The notes under the pieces are model-generated. The model did not search any database. It was not told the DNA's origin and worked only from the letters and a program-made list of their open reading frames with translations. A DNA stretch of 64,000 nucleotides from Aldehydirespirator sp965116665. GTDB taxonomy: Bacteria > Actinomycetota > Acidimicrobiia > Acidimicrobiales > Aldehydirespiratoraceae. A program made the position numbers and the translations under genes. This document shows, piece by piece, positions 23,090 to 33,987 of this stretch; the first letter of the stretch is position 1; each line of letters begins with the position of its first letter. The DNA lies in NCBI GenBank assembly GCA_965116665.1, contig OZ220709.1:1054001-1118000 (forward strand), written 5' to 3'.

Positions 23090-25998
23090 TCGAGTTTCTC
23101 GGCATCACCATCGGCCAGCAGTCCTTGGCGCTGGGCCTGGTGACCGGGCTCACCTACGCCGCTTTCGCGGCCGGGTTCGTGCTGATCTACCGCTCCACGG
23201 GCGTGCTGAACTTCGCCCACGGCGAGGTCGGGGCTTTCGGCGTGGCCCTCTTCGTGCTGCTGCTGGCCCAGTACAGCGTGAACTGGTGGCTGTCGTTCCT
23301 GCTTGCGCTGGCCGCCTGCGCAGCCATCGGCATGGCCATCGAGTTGATCGTGATACGGCGGCTGTTCAACTCGCCCCGCCTGGTGGTGCTGATCGCCACC
23401 ATCGGTGTGGGCCAGATCGTGCTGTTCGCCAAGTTCAGGCTGCCCAGCGTCGCCGCGCCCGGGCCCATCTCGCCACCGTTCAAGGCGACCTGGACCCCCA
23501 CCGACCACATCCGCCTGCAGGCCCGAGAGATCGTGGTGCTGGTGGTGGTACCCGTACTGATCGCCGTGCTGGCCTGGTTCATCGCCCGCACCCGCTTCGG
23601 GCTGGCCGTACGGGCCTCGGCCTCCAACGCCGACACGGCCCGGGTCTACGGCACCTCGCCCCGCCGGACCTCGACGATCGTGTGGTCCATCTCGGGCGCG
23701 TTCGCGGCGGCCACCGCCATCTTCCTGGCCCCGCTCCAAGGCATCAACTCGGCCCAGGCCGGCACCGCAGCCATCGCCGAACCGCTGCTGCTGAGAGTCC
23801 TGGTGGTGTCGCTGCTGGCCCGCATGCGCTCGCTCCCCGGCACGCTCATCGGCGGGGTCGGGGTGGGCGTGGCCGAGCAGCTCGTCCGCACCAACGTGGA
23901 CTCGGCCAACCGCTCGGTGGTGGATGTCTACCTGTTCCTGGCTGTGCTGGTCGTGGTGCTGCTGGTGGCTCGCAGCGCCGGCGAGCAGGAATCGTGGTCG
24001 CTCGCGCCTCGGGTGAAGGCCATCCCGAGCCGCTTGGAGTCGGTCTGGTGGGTCCGGAGGCTCAACGCCATGGGGTTCGTGGCGCTGTTCGGGTTCTTCG
24101 CGCTGCTGGGCCTGACCCTCTCCACCGCCAGCTCGCTGTTCACCTGGACCAGCATCATGGTGTTCGCCATGGTGGCGCTGTCCATGACGGTGCTTACCGG
24201 CTGGGCCGGCCAGCTCTCTCTCGGTCAGTACGCCTTCGTGGGGCTGGGAGGGCTGACTGTGCTGGGCCTGACCCAGGGCAACGCCATCCCTGTTCCCTTC
24301 AACCTGTTCAACCTGGCCATCAAGCTGCCGTGGATGTGGGCGATGGTGGTCGCCACCCTTGTGGGCGTGGTGGTGTCGGTGGTCGTCGGCCTGCCCGCGC
24401 TGCGGGTCCGGGGCCTGTTCCTGGCCGTGACCACCCTCGCGTTCGCGGTGGCCTCGGCAACGTGGCTGTTCAATCAGGAGTTCTTCACCGGCGGCACCTC
24501 CTACCCGCGCCCGGCCGACAAGCCGGTGCTCGACGTCGGCCCGATCCACATCGACTTCGGTGAATCCCGCAAGAACTACTACTTCCTGTGCCTGATCTCG
24601 CTGGCGGTGGTGGCCGCGGTGGTGGCCCGGCTGCGCCGCACCGGGATCGGACGGTCATGGATCGCGGTGCGCGACAACGAGGAGATGGCCGCGGCATCGA
24701 CCGTGTCGCCCACCCGCATGAAGCTGGTCGCCTTCGGCGTGGCCGGCGGCATCGCGGCCTATTCCGGCGGGCTGCTGGTGACGCTGGTGCCCTCCCTTCA
24801 GCCGGTCTCGCTGTTCCGGGCGGGCGAGTCGATCGTGGTGGTGGCCACCGCCATCATCGGCGGTCTCGGCTCGGTGGCCGGTCCCATCCTGGGAGCGCTG
24901 TGGGTTCGCGGCATCCCCCAGACCATTCCCGAGGAGCTCGACGACCTGGTCCGGCTCCTGACCAGCAGCATCGGCCTGCTGGTGCTGCTGATGTACTTCC
25001 CAGGCGGTCTGCTGCAGATCGTCTACAGCATCCGGGACAAGCTGCTCGAGCGGGCCGACCGCAAGATGGCGGACCGGGAGGCCGCCGCCGCGGTCAGGTC
25101 CGCGCCTGGTGACGGGACGCCGGAGGCGCCCGACACCCCGCCTGAGCGGCGCAAGCCCCGCCCGCTGGTGACGGCACCTGCCGCTACGGCCCCGCAACGG
25201 GCGGGCCCGGCGCTGCAGACCCAGGACGTGTCGGTGCGATTCGGGGGCAACACCGCCGTCGACGGGGTGTCGGTGCATGTCGATCACGGCGAGCTGGTGG
25301 GCCTGATCGGCACCAACGGTGCGGGCAAGTCGACGCTGCTCAACGCGGTCAGCGGGTTCGTCCCGGCCCAGGGACGGGTCTTCGTGCTCGGAACCGACGT
25401 GACCTCCAGGCGGGCCCCCGGCCGTCACGCCCTGGGTCTGGGGCGGGGTTTCCAGGGGGCCCGCATCTATCCCGGCCTGACGGTGCGCGAATCGTTGATG
25501 GTCGCTCTCGAGGCCCGCTCGCAGTCGCGCCTGCTGCCGTCGATGACCGCGCTGCCCCCGTCACCGGGCCAGGAGCGGGTCAAGCGGGCCGAGGCCGACG
25601 AGATCATCGCCTACATGGGGCTGGAGCGTTACGCCGACCACTTCGTGGCCACCCTGTCGACCGGAACCCGGCGCATCGTGGAACTCTCCAGCCTGCTGGC
25701 CGTCAACGCCCGGGTGCTGCTGCTCGACGAACCCACCGGCGGGGTGGCCCAGCGGGAGGCCGAGGCCTTCGGCCCGCTCATCAAGCAGGTGCAGGCCGAA
25801 CTCGACGCCGCGGTGATCGTCATCGAGCATGACATGCCGCTGGTGATGGGCATCAGCGACCGCGTCTACTGCCTGGAGGCGGGCGCGGTGATCGCCGAGG
25901 GTCCGCCCGAGCAGGTCCGCCACGACCCGCTGGTGGTGGCCAGCTACCTGGGCACCTCCGAGCAGGCCATCGGCCGCTCCGGACCGACCGCGCCCTAG
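23086..25998 (+). CDS. LivH-LivM-LivG triple fusion: branched-chain-type ABC importer permeases plus ATPase
   Basis: One 970-residue chain carries a LivH permease (about 1-295; FAAGFVLIYRSTGVLNFAHGE), a LivM permease (about 320-650; LTGWAGQLSLGQYAFVGLGG and VRDNEEMAAASTVSPTRMK), a charged linker (about 655-700) and a LivG ATPase (about 705-960). The ATPase has Walker A GTNGAGKS (742-749), an atypical signature LSTGTRRIVELSSLLA, Walker B VLLLDEPTGGVAQ and the H-loop VIVIEHDMPLVMG. With the preceding MFS-LivF gene it supplies every membrane and energy subunit of a Liv-type importer in two polypeptides; the binding protein is divergent. Substrate probably amino acids or amides. Confidence 0.92.
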   Translation: MIEFLGITIGQQSLALGLVTGLTYAAFAAGFVLIYRSTGVLNFAHGEVGAFGVALFVLLLAQYSVNWWLSFLLALAACAAIGMAIELIVIRRLFNSPRLVVLIATIGVGQIVLFAKFRLPSVAAPGPISPPFKATWTPTDHIRLQAREIVVLVVVPVLIAVLAWFIARTRFGLAVRASASNADTARVYGTSPRRTSTIVWSISGAFAAATAIFLAPLQGINSAQAGTAAIAEPLLLRVLVVSLLARMRSLPGTLIGGVGVGVAEQLVRTNVDSANRSVVDVYLFLAVLVVVLLVARSAGEQESWSLAPRVKAIPSRLESVWWVRRLNAMGFVALFGFFALLGLTLSTASSLFTWTSIMVFAMVALSMTVLTGWAGQLSLGQYAFVGLGGLTVLGLTQGNAIPVPFNLFNLAIKLPWMWAMVVATLVGVVVSVVVGLPALRVRGLFLAVTTLAFAVASATWLFNQEFFTGGTSYPRPADKPVLDVGPIHIDFGESRKNYYFLCLISLAVVAAVVARLRRTGIGRSWIAVRDNEEMAAASTVSPTRMKLVAFGVAGGIAAYSGGLLVTLVPSLQPVSLFRAGESIVVVATAIIGGLGSVAGPILGALWVRGIPQTIPEELDDLVRLLTSSIGLLVLLMYFPGGLLQIVYSIRDKLLERADRKMADREAAAAVRSAPGDGTPEAPDTPPERRKPRPLVTAPAATAPQRAGPALQTQDVSVRFGGNTAVDGVSVHVDHGELVGLIGTNGAGKSTLLNAVSGFVPAQGRVFVLGTDVTSRRAPGRHALGLGRGFQGARIYPGLTVRESLMVALEARSQSRLLPSMTALPPSPGQERVKRAEADEIIAYMGLERYADHFVATLSTGTRRIVELSSLLAVNARVLLLDEPTGGVAQREAEAFGPLIKQVQAELDAAVIVIEHDMPLVMGISDRVYCLEAGAVIAEGPPEQVRHDPLVVASYLGTSEQAIGRSGPTAP

Positions 25999-26073
25999 CC
26001 CAGTCGCCGGAACCGGACGCCGGGCGGCCTCGTCCACGACGGTCGCGGGCAAGCATGGAAGACTTGGCCGCTG

Positions 26074-27045
26074 ATGGATCGATTCGCGTGGGTGCTGGCC
26101 CAGTCCGGCAGCGAGACGCTGCTGGAGGACGCGCTCACCCACACCGACTGGATCAAGGCCGGCATCGTCCTGGTGTGCACTCTCGTGCTCGCGGTGGCGG
26201 TGTCGAAGCTTCTGCGCAGGGCCGTGGCCCGCGGTATCGGGCACGGCTTCGCCGCCATCCTGACCTCGAGGTTCCTGGGCTACGCGGTGTTCATCGTGGG
26301 CCTGTCGTACGCGCTGACCGTGCTCGGCGTGCGAGTGGGGCCGCTGCTGGGCGCCCTCGGCCTCGGTGGCCTGGTTCTGGCCCTCGCATTGCAGGGCGTG
26401 GTCGGCAACTTCGTGTCGTCGCTGATCCTGCAGACCCGCAGGCCCTACACGGTGGGCGACACCGTGGAGTTGGACGGCCACTTGGGCGTGGTGGGCGACA
26501 TCGACTCCCGAACCACCCAGATCAGGGGACTCGACGGCACCCACATACGAATCCCGAACGCCAACGTGGCCGGGGCCACCATCGTCAACCTGACCCGCGA
26601 GCCGGTGCGGCGCAGCTCCCTTGCCGTCGGCGTGGCCTACGACACCGACCTCCAGCAGGCGACCGATGCGATTTACGCCGCGCTAGCGCGGGTGCCCAGG
26701 GTGCTGGCCGAGCCCGAGCCCGCGGTGAACCTCGAGGGCTTCGGTGACTCCAGCATCGGCTTCAACGTGCTCTACTGGCACGCCAGCGACGTGCCGACCG
26801 AGCTCGCCACCCGCCACGACCTGGTGCTGGCCATCCACCGGGAGTTCGCGGCCTGCTCCATCACCATCGCCTTCCCGCAGGTGACGGTCTGGAGCGGCCG
26901 GCAGCGCCCGGACCGCTTGTATGGCGGCACCGTCGGCGAGGTGCGGGCCGCCTATCCCGGCCTCGACCAGCCCGAGGAGGCGCGGGAACGCCGCGGCCCC
27001 CAATGGCGGCTATCGAGCCGCCGCCGCTCCGACTCCGAGTCCTGA
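26074..27045 (+). CDS. MscS-family mechanosensitive channel
   Basis: This family releases solutes on osmotic downshock. The 323-residue protein has three membrane helices in the first 120 residues; the pore helix region is LGALGLGGLVLALALQGVVGNFVSS, followed by the beta-domain with RRPYTVGDTVELDGHLGVVGDI and RIPNANVAGATIVN. The alpha/beta cap domain follows (about 190-285), then a poorly conserved basic tail. It is monocistronic on the plus strand, convergent with the TauE gene. Confidence 0.92.
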   Translation: MDRFAWVLAQSGSETLLEDALTHTDWIKAGIVLVCTLVLAVAVSKLLRRAVARGIGHGFAAILTSRFLGYAVFIVGLSYALTVLGVRVGPLLGALGLGGLVLALALQGVVGNFVSSLILQTRRPYTVGDTVELDGHLGVVGDIDSRTTQIRGLDGTHIRIPNANVAGATIVNLTREPVRRSSLAVGVAYDTDLQQATDAIYAALARVPRVLAEPEPAVNLEGFGDSSIGFNVLYWHASDVPTELATRHDLVLAIHREFAACSITIAFPQVTVWSGRQRPDRLYGGTVGEVRAAYPGLDQPEEARERRGPQWRLSSRRRSDSES

Positions 27046-27091
27046 TTCGTGGCTCAGCTGCTCGCCGGCCCCAGCCGTTCGAGTGCGCTTG

Positions 27092-27835
27092 CTAGCCCGT
27101 GAAGGCCCGGACCACCAGGGTCACCCCTGAGGCGGCCAGCAACCCCAACACGACCCGGTCGAACTGTGAGCCCGAGAGCCTGTCCCGCAGGTGCTCGCCG
27201 ACGGGCAGCATCGCCAGCACCGGCCCGAACCCGACAGCGGCCGCGATCAGCCGGTCCGAGTCGTAGGCGCCGATCGACGCCAGGGTGGAGATCTGCGCAA
27301 CACCGGTGATCAGGAACAGCACCGACAGCGACAGGATGTAGGCGTCGCGTGGCAGCCGGTAGGCGTAGAACCACGAACCGATGATCGGCCCGGACACGCC
27401 CACCGCGCCCTGCATCACTCCGGCGGACAGACCGACCGCGGGCGAGGCCCGCCGACCGATCTCCGGCGATACCGCGATGTCCCCGAACCACAGCGATCTG
27501 ACCACGAACGCCAGAACGCACGCCGCGAGCACGATCAGCAAGGGCCTTTCGGGCAACGACACCAGAACGAACGTGCCCGCTACCGCTCCCAGCGCCGATG
27601 TCGCCGTCAGCACGGGAACGTCTCGGGTTTCCGACCGGGCGTGGCGGGTGCGCCAGCCGACCAGCATGTTGGCCACGGCGTTGGGCAGGGTCACGACCGC
27701 CACCGCGGTCTCGATGCCGATGAGCGGCGCCAGGATCGGTATGGCGATCAGCGGGTAGCCGAGCCCGGTGGCGCTCTTGGCCAGCATCGCCAGCGCGGAG
27801 GCCACACCGACCACGATCAGCTCGGTGGTGCTCAC
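27092..27835 (-). CDS. TauE/SafE family membrane permease
   Basis: The 247-residue protein is almost wholly hydrophobic with about eight predicted helices and the duplicated TauE/SafE pattern (SALAMLAKSATGLGYPLIAIP and GVMQGAVGVSGPIIGSWF). Members export sulfite, sulfoacetate or other organic anions. It is the last gene of a minus-strand run MFS, SnoaL-like, cupin, TauE; its GTG overlaps the cupin stop (GTGA). Substrate unknown. Confidence 0.88.
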   Translation of the reverse strand: MSTTELIVVGVASALAMLAKSATGLGYPLIAIPILAPLIGIETAVAVVTLPNAVANMLVGWRTRHARSETRDVPVLTATSALGAVAGTFVLVSLPERPLLIVLAACVLAFVVRSLWFGDIAVSPEIGRRASPAVGLSAGVMQGAVGVSGPIIGSWFYAYRLPRDAYILSLSVLFLITGVAQISTLASIGAYDSDRLIAAAVGFGPVLAMLPVGEHLRDRLSGSQFDRVVLGLLAASGVTLVVRAFTG

Positions 27836-28344
27836 CCTTCCGGCGCGTCAGCTTCGCTGAGGGCCTCGATCCAGCGGCCGCGCTGGTCCTCGAGCCAGTC
27901 GGGAAAGTCGATCTCGGGGTCGGGCAGCGGCGTGACGCCGCGGGCCGCGCAGGCCTCGGCGAATGCTTCGGGGTCGTCGCTCCAGCTGCGGGGGTCGCCC
28001 AGCATCACCTCGAACAGCGAGCATCCGGCGTCGCCGGCCACCAGGGGCCCGAACTGCTCGCCGGCGGGCAGCTCGATGTGGGTGCCGGCACCGCACACCT
28101 CGTCGCCCACCAGGATCTCCCCTTCCAGCACGAACACCACATGGGGCGAGCGGTGGCCGTGGCGGCGCACCACCATGCCACCGTCGTAGCGGGCGTACAG
28201 CGACAGGTAGGGCGGGTCGGCCCGGAAGGCGAACCACTTCTCCCATACCGACGACTCGGTTCCGTCGGCGTTGCGCTGCGCCTTGACCCGCTGCCAGGGA
28301 ACGGAGGGATCCTCCAGACGGCGGATGACGGGACCGGAGTTCAT
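27832..28344 (-). CDS. Cupin-domain protein
   Basis: The 170-residue protein contains a single cupin barrel: RRHGHRSPHVVFVLEGEILVGDEVCGAGTHIELPAGEQ shows the first cupin motif with two histidines and the later glycine-rich turn. Such proteins range from dioxygenases to small sensor proteins; the exact reaction cannot be read. The ATG at 28344 begins one base after the stop of the SnoaL-like gene; an in-frame start at 28365 would overlap that gene. It overlaps TauE by 4 bases. Confidence 0.8.
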   Translation of the reverse strand: MNSGPVIRRLEDPSVPWQRVKAQRNADGTESSVWEKWFAFRADPPYLSLYARYDGGMVVRRHGHRSPHVVFVLEGEILVGDEVCGAGTHIELPAGEQFGPLVAGDAGCSLFEVMLGDPRSWSDDPEAFAEACAARGVTPLPDPEIDFPDWLEDQRGRWIEALSEADAPEG

Positions 28345-28345
28345 C

Positions 28346-28765
28346 TCACGAAGACCAGTCCGCACCGGGCTGGTGGAGGGCCCACAGTTCGGCGATGCGA
28401 CCGTGCTCGATCCGGTACTGGGCCAGCCACACCAGCGACATCGGGGCCGCCGCGCCGAGGCTGACGCCCCGGAGCGTGAGCCGCACCCACACCGTGGCGC
28501 CCTCGGTCGTGATGGCGTCGAAGCTCACCTCGCTGGCCCGCACCGCGTCGAAGGCGCCGGCCAGGCGGTTGCGGAGCTCCGCGCGGGTCAGCGTCTCGGT
28601 GCCCTCCGCGGTGTGGCGCACGATCCGGTCGGACACCACGTCGTCCAGGGCGCCCAGGTCGCGCTCCAGCCAGATTCTCTCCCAGTAGGCCCGCACCACC
28701 GACTCGGGCGCGGAGCCGCCGTCGGCGTCACCGGGCACCGGGTCGCGGCCGTCGTCATCGGCCAT
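28346..28765 (-). CDS. SnoaL-like/NTF2-fold protein
   Basis: The 139-residue protein has the SnoaL-type cone fold pattern: a start helix VVRAYWERIWLERDLGALDDVV, a VRHTAEGTETLTRAELRNRL segment and closing beta strands with WLAQYRIEHGRIAELWALHQ. These proteins include polyketide cyclases, isomerases and hydrolases; no catalytic residues can be assigned with confidence. GAGGAGG lies just upstream of the ATG. It sits between the MFS gene (26 bases) and the cupin gene (1 base). Confidence 0.82.
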   Translation of the reverse strand: MADDDGRDPVPGDADGGSAPESVVRAYWERIWLERDLGALDDVVSDRIVRHTAEGTETLTRAELRNRLAGAFDAVRASEVSFDAITTEGATVWVRLTLRGVSLGAAAPMSLVWLAQYRIEHGRIAELWALHQPGADWSS

Positions 28766-28791
28766 GGTCGCCTCCTCGTTGTGTGATGGGT

Positions 28792-30030
28792 TCACAGTGT
28801 TGTCTCCTCCGGGAACGGATGCGGCGCCGTCAGCCGGGCCACCGCCATGACGGCCAGCACCAGGATCCCCAGGCCCACGAGAGTGGCCCTTATGCCGATC
28901 CGGTCGGCCACAATGCCGATGGGCAGCGCCGCGACGGCGAAGCCCGAGAAGCTGAGCATCAGCAGGCTCTGGACCCGGCCGTGGTACTCGACCGGAGTCG
29001 AGGTCAGCAGCAGGGAGTTGTTCAGGGCCTGGAAGACGCTGGAGGTCGCGCCCACGATCGCCATGGCTGCCAGCGCGGCGTAGAAGTTCGGCATCACCGC
29101 GAACACTGCGAGCGATATGCCGAAGGCCACCGCGCTGCGGGTCTGGAACGGGCGAAGCCTGCGCCGCTCGAGGTTGGCCAGGGCCAGCGAGCCGATCACC
29201 GCGCCGACCGCGGCGGCCGCGTTGAGCAGGCCGAAGCCGGTGGATCCGCTGTCGTGGACCCGTTCGGCCACGACCGGCAGGAACGCCATGTGGGGGAATC
29301 CGACCAGCACCACGCCGAACGACACCCCCAGCAGGTGCACCAGGTCCGGTCGGGAGCGCACGAAGCGCACCCCGTCGACGATGTCGCCCAGCGCGCTGCG
29401 ACCGGACGGGCTCGGCCGGGTCCCTGAGGGCAGGCCGATCAGGAGGACCACGCTGAGCGTTCCGAGTACGCCCGCGGCGAAGAAGACTCCCGCCAGGCCG
29501 AACAGGGCCACGCCGATCAGGGCGCCCGCGGCGGCCGGACCCACGACTCGGGCCAGCTGCACCGTCGACATCGACAGGAAGATGGCGTTGGTGATGCTCT
29601 CGCGGCCGACGACCTCGGAGATGAACGAGAGTCGAGCCGGCGCGAGGATCGAGATCACGCCCCCCTGCACGACGCTGGCCGCGAGCAGCATCCAGTAGGT
29701 GGCGGTGCCGGTGGCCACCGCGACACCCAGCCAGACGGGAGTGGCGGCCTGGAGGAGTCCGGCCGTCACGAGCACGTTCCGCTTGGCGAAGCGGTCCGAG
29801 ATCATGCCCCCGTAGGGGATGGCGAAGATGCTGCAGGCGCCGAAGGCCAGCATCACGCCGCCGAGGCCGGTGTTGCTGCCGGTGAGTTCGAACGCCAGCC
29901 AGGCCCGGGCTATGCCCGCGACCTGCATGGTGAGGAAGGTGAACAGACCTCCGACGAAGAGCAGGCGGAAGTCTCGGTTGTGCAGCGCCGCGAACCGCCC
30001 CGAACCGTCGGCGGGTCTGCGAGCGCGCAT
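28792..30030 (-). CDS. MFS transporter, MFS_3/enterobactin-exporter-like
   Basis: The 412-residue protein has twelve predicted helices and the layout of the MFS_3 family: FAALHNRDFRLLFVGGLFTFLTMQ at the start, GGMISDRFAKRNVLV after helix 2, and NNSLLLTSTPVEYHGRVQSLLML in the C-terminal half. These are mostly drug or siderophore exporters. A longer frame upstream to 30501 has no family resemblance and lies across coxM. It heads the four-gene minus-strand run. Confidence 0.88.
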   Translation of the reverse strand: MRARRPADGSGRFAALHNRDFRLLFVGGLFTFLTMQVAGIARAWLAFELTGSNTGLGGVMLAFGACSIFAIPYGGMISDRFAKRNVLVTAGLLQAATPVWLGVAVATGTATYWMLLAASVVQGGVISILAPARLSFISEVVGRESITNAIFLSMSTVQLARVVGPAAAGALIGVALFGLAGVFFAAGVLGTLSVVLLIGLPSGTRPSPSGRSALGDIVDGVRFVRSRPDLVHLLGVSFGVVLVGFPHMAFLPVVAERVHDSGSTGFGLLNAAAAVGAVIGSLALANLERRRLRPFQTRSAVAFGISLAVFAVMPNFYAALAAMAIVGATSSVFQALNNSLLLTSTPVEYHGRVQSLLMLSFSGFAVAALPIGIVADRIGIRATLVGLGILVLAVMAVARLTAPHPFPEETTL

Positions 30031-30035
30031 CCGCC

Positions 30036-30041
30036 AGCGTA
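30036..30041 (-). promoter_or_regulatory. -10-like hexamer for the MFS operon
   Basis: On the minus strand TACGCT ends 5 bases before the ATG of the MFS gene. Confidence 0.4.
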
Positions 30042-30156
30042 CCCAAGGGCGCTGTTCGGCTACGCGGCGTCCACGGTCGAGCGAAGCAGGGCCTGTTGAT
30101 GTATTGTCCGCGACCCGCGTGAACCCCACGAAGACCGCAGAGATTGGGGGTGCAGG

Positions 30157-31017
30157 ATGCTGCCTGCCCGATTCGACTACGTAGCGGCCTCCTCGGTGCA
30201 GGAGGCCATCGCCGCAAAGGCGGAGGGGGGTGACGAGGCCCGGATCCTGGCCGGCGGGCAGAGCCTGCTGCCGATGATGAAGCTCCGGTTCGCGACGCCT
30301 GCCAAGCTGATCGACATAAACCGCATCGCCGGGCTCGACACCATCGAGCGCCGCAACGGCCACCTGCATATCGGGGCTCTGGTCCGGCACGCCGACATCG
30401 TGTCCTCCGGCGCGGTGTCCGGCGCGGTGGCGTCGGCGGCCCCGTGGATATCGGATCCGCTGGTCCGCAATCTGGGCACCCTGTGCGGGTCGGTGGCCCA
30501 CTGCGACCCCGAGGGCGACTGGAACTCGGTCCTGCTGGCCACCGGAGCCGAGGTGGTCGCCCAGGGACCGTCGGGCTCAAGGTCCATCGACATCGGCGAC
30601 TTCGTGCAGGACTTCTTCACCAACTCGCTGGCCGACGACGAGATGGTGACCGCGGTGCGCATCCCGGTGCCGTCGAGTTCCTCCGGGGGCTCCTACCAGA
30701 AGCTGGAGCGCAAGGTCGGCGACTACGCCACCGTCGGGGTGGCCGCCCACCTCGAGTTGGCCGCCGACGGCACTATCAGCGCGGCCGGTATCGCCATGAC
30801 CTCGGTGGCGCCCATCAACCGCAAGGCCACCGATGCTGAGGCCCTGCTGGTGGGCAACGCTCCGAGCGCCGAGCTGTTCGCGGAGGCGGGCGAGGCGGCC
30901 GCGGCCGCGGCCGACCCCCGCGACGACGTGAGGGGCTCGGCCCGATGGAAGCGCCAAGTGGTGGCTGCATTCACCCGGAGGGCCCTGGCGGCCGCAGCTG
31001 AGCAGGCTCAGGCCTGA
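30157..31017 (+). CDS. coxM: Aerobic CO dehydrogenase medium (FAD) subunit
   Basis: CoxM passes electrons from the 2Fe-2S subunit through FAD towards the respiratory chain. The 286-residue protein has the FAD motifs AGGQSLLPMMKLR and, less canonically, TLCGSVAHCDPEGDW, then the CO-dehydrogenase flavoprotein C-terminal domain (LERKVGDYATVGVAAHL). It opens a three-gene set in the form I order M, S, L with gaps of 11 and 13 bases. An upstream GGGGGTGCAGG-type site precedes the ATG. Confidence 0.93.
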   Translation: MLPARFDYVAASSVQEAIAAKAEGGDEARILAGGQSLLPMMKLRFATPAKLIDINRIAGLDTIERRNGHLHIGALVRHADIVSSGAVSGAVASAAPWISDPLVRNLGTLCGSVAHCDPEGDWNSVLLATGAEVVAQGPSGSRSIDIGDFVQDFFTNSLADDEMVTAVRIPVPSSSSGGSYQKLERKVGDYATVGVAAHLELAADGTISAAGIAMTSVAPINRKATDAEALLVGNAPSAELFAEAGEAAAAAADPRDDVRGSARWKRQVVAAFTRRALAAAAEQAQA

Positions 31018-31028
31018 GAGGGGGAGAC

Positions 31029-31505
31029 ATGGAGATCACGGTCAACATCAACGGAACCGACCACACTGCCGATGTGGAGCCCCGGCTCCTGCTCGTAGAC
31101 CACATCCGCACCGGCGCCGGGCTTACCGGCACCCACATCGGCTGTGACACCACCAGTTGCGGGGTCTGCACCGTGCTGGTGGACGGCACGCCGGTGAAGT
31201 CGTGCACGATGCTGGCGGTGCAGGCCGACGGCCGGGAGGTCACCACCGTGGAGGGCCTCAAGTCCGCCGAGGGGCTGCACCCCATCCAGCAGGCGTTCAG
31301 CGACGAGCACGGCCTGCAGTGCGGCTTCTGCACCCCGGCCATGATGCTGGTGGGCGCGGCACTGATCGGCGACAACCCGGCCCCGTCCGACGACGAGGTC
31401 CGCTGGGCCATCTCGGGGAACCTGTGCCGGTGCACCGGCTACATGAACATCGTCAAGGCCATTCAGGCCGCCGCGGCGGCAGCCGGCAACGGCTCCGACG
31501 GCTAG
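31029..31505 (+). CDS. coxS: Aerobic CO dehydrogenase small (2Fe-2S) subunit
   Basis: CoxS carries two iron-sulfur clusters. The ferredoxin-like N-terminal cluster uses Cys39, Cys44, Cys47 and Cys59 (HIGCDTTSCGVCTVLV); the helical C-terminal cluster uses Cys98, Cys101, Cys133 and Cys135 (QCGFCTPAMM and LCRCTGYMNIV). All eight ligands are present in a 158-residue protein. GAGGGGGAG lies just before the ATG. Confidence 0.96.
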   Translation: MEITVNINGTDHTADVEPRLLLVDHIRTGAGLTGTHIGCDTTSCGVCTVLVDGTPVKSCTMLAVQADGREVTTVEGLKSAEGLHPIQQAFSDEHGLQCGFCTPAMMLVGAALIGDNPAPSDDEVRWAISGNLCRCTGYMNIVKAIQAAAAAAGNGSDG

Positions 31506-31518
31506 GAGGAAACGACCA

Positions 31519-33876
<2,358 letters not shown>

Positions 33877-33975
33877 ACCCACGCCGATCTGTTGGCGCTT
33901 CTTGGCCGTTACGACCAGGAGCCGCAGCAGATCTCATAGCGATCAATCTCTAGAAGCGCCGAATGGGCGCAGCGC

Positions 33976-33981
33976 TATGGT
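33976..33981 (+). promoter_or_regulatory. -10-like hexamer for the protease-PASTA gene
   Basis: TATGGT ends 6 bases before the GTG. Confidence 0.4.
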
Positions 33982-33987
33982 TGCGGT

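Noticed and set aside
28346..30580. 744-residue minus-strand frame covering the MFS gene and ending in the SnoaL-like protein
   Set aside because: Only the last 139 residues resemble a protein family, and they have their own ATG and ribosome site; the rest is an MFS shadow.
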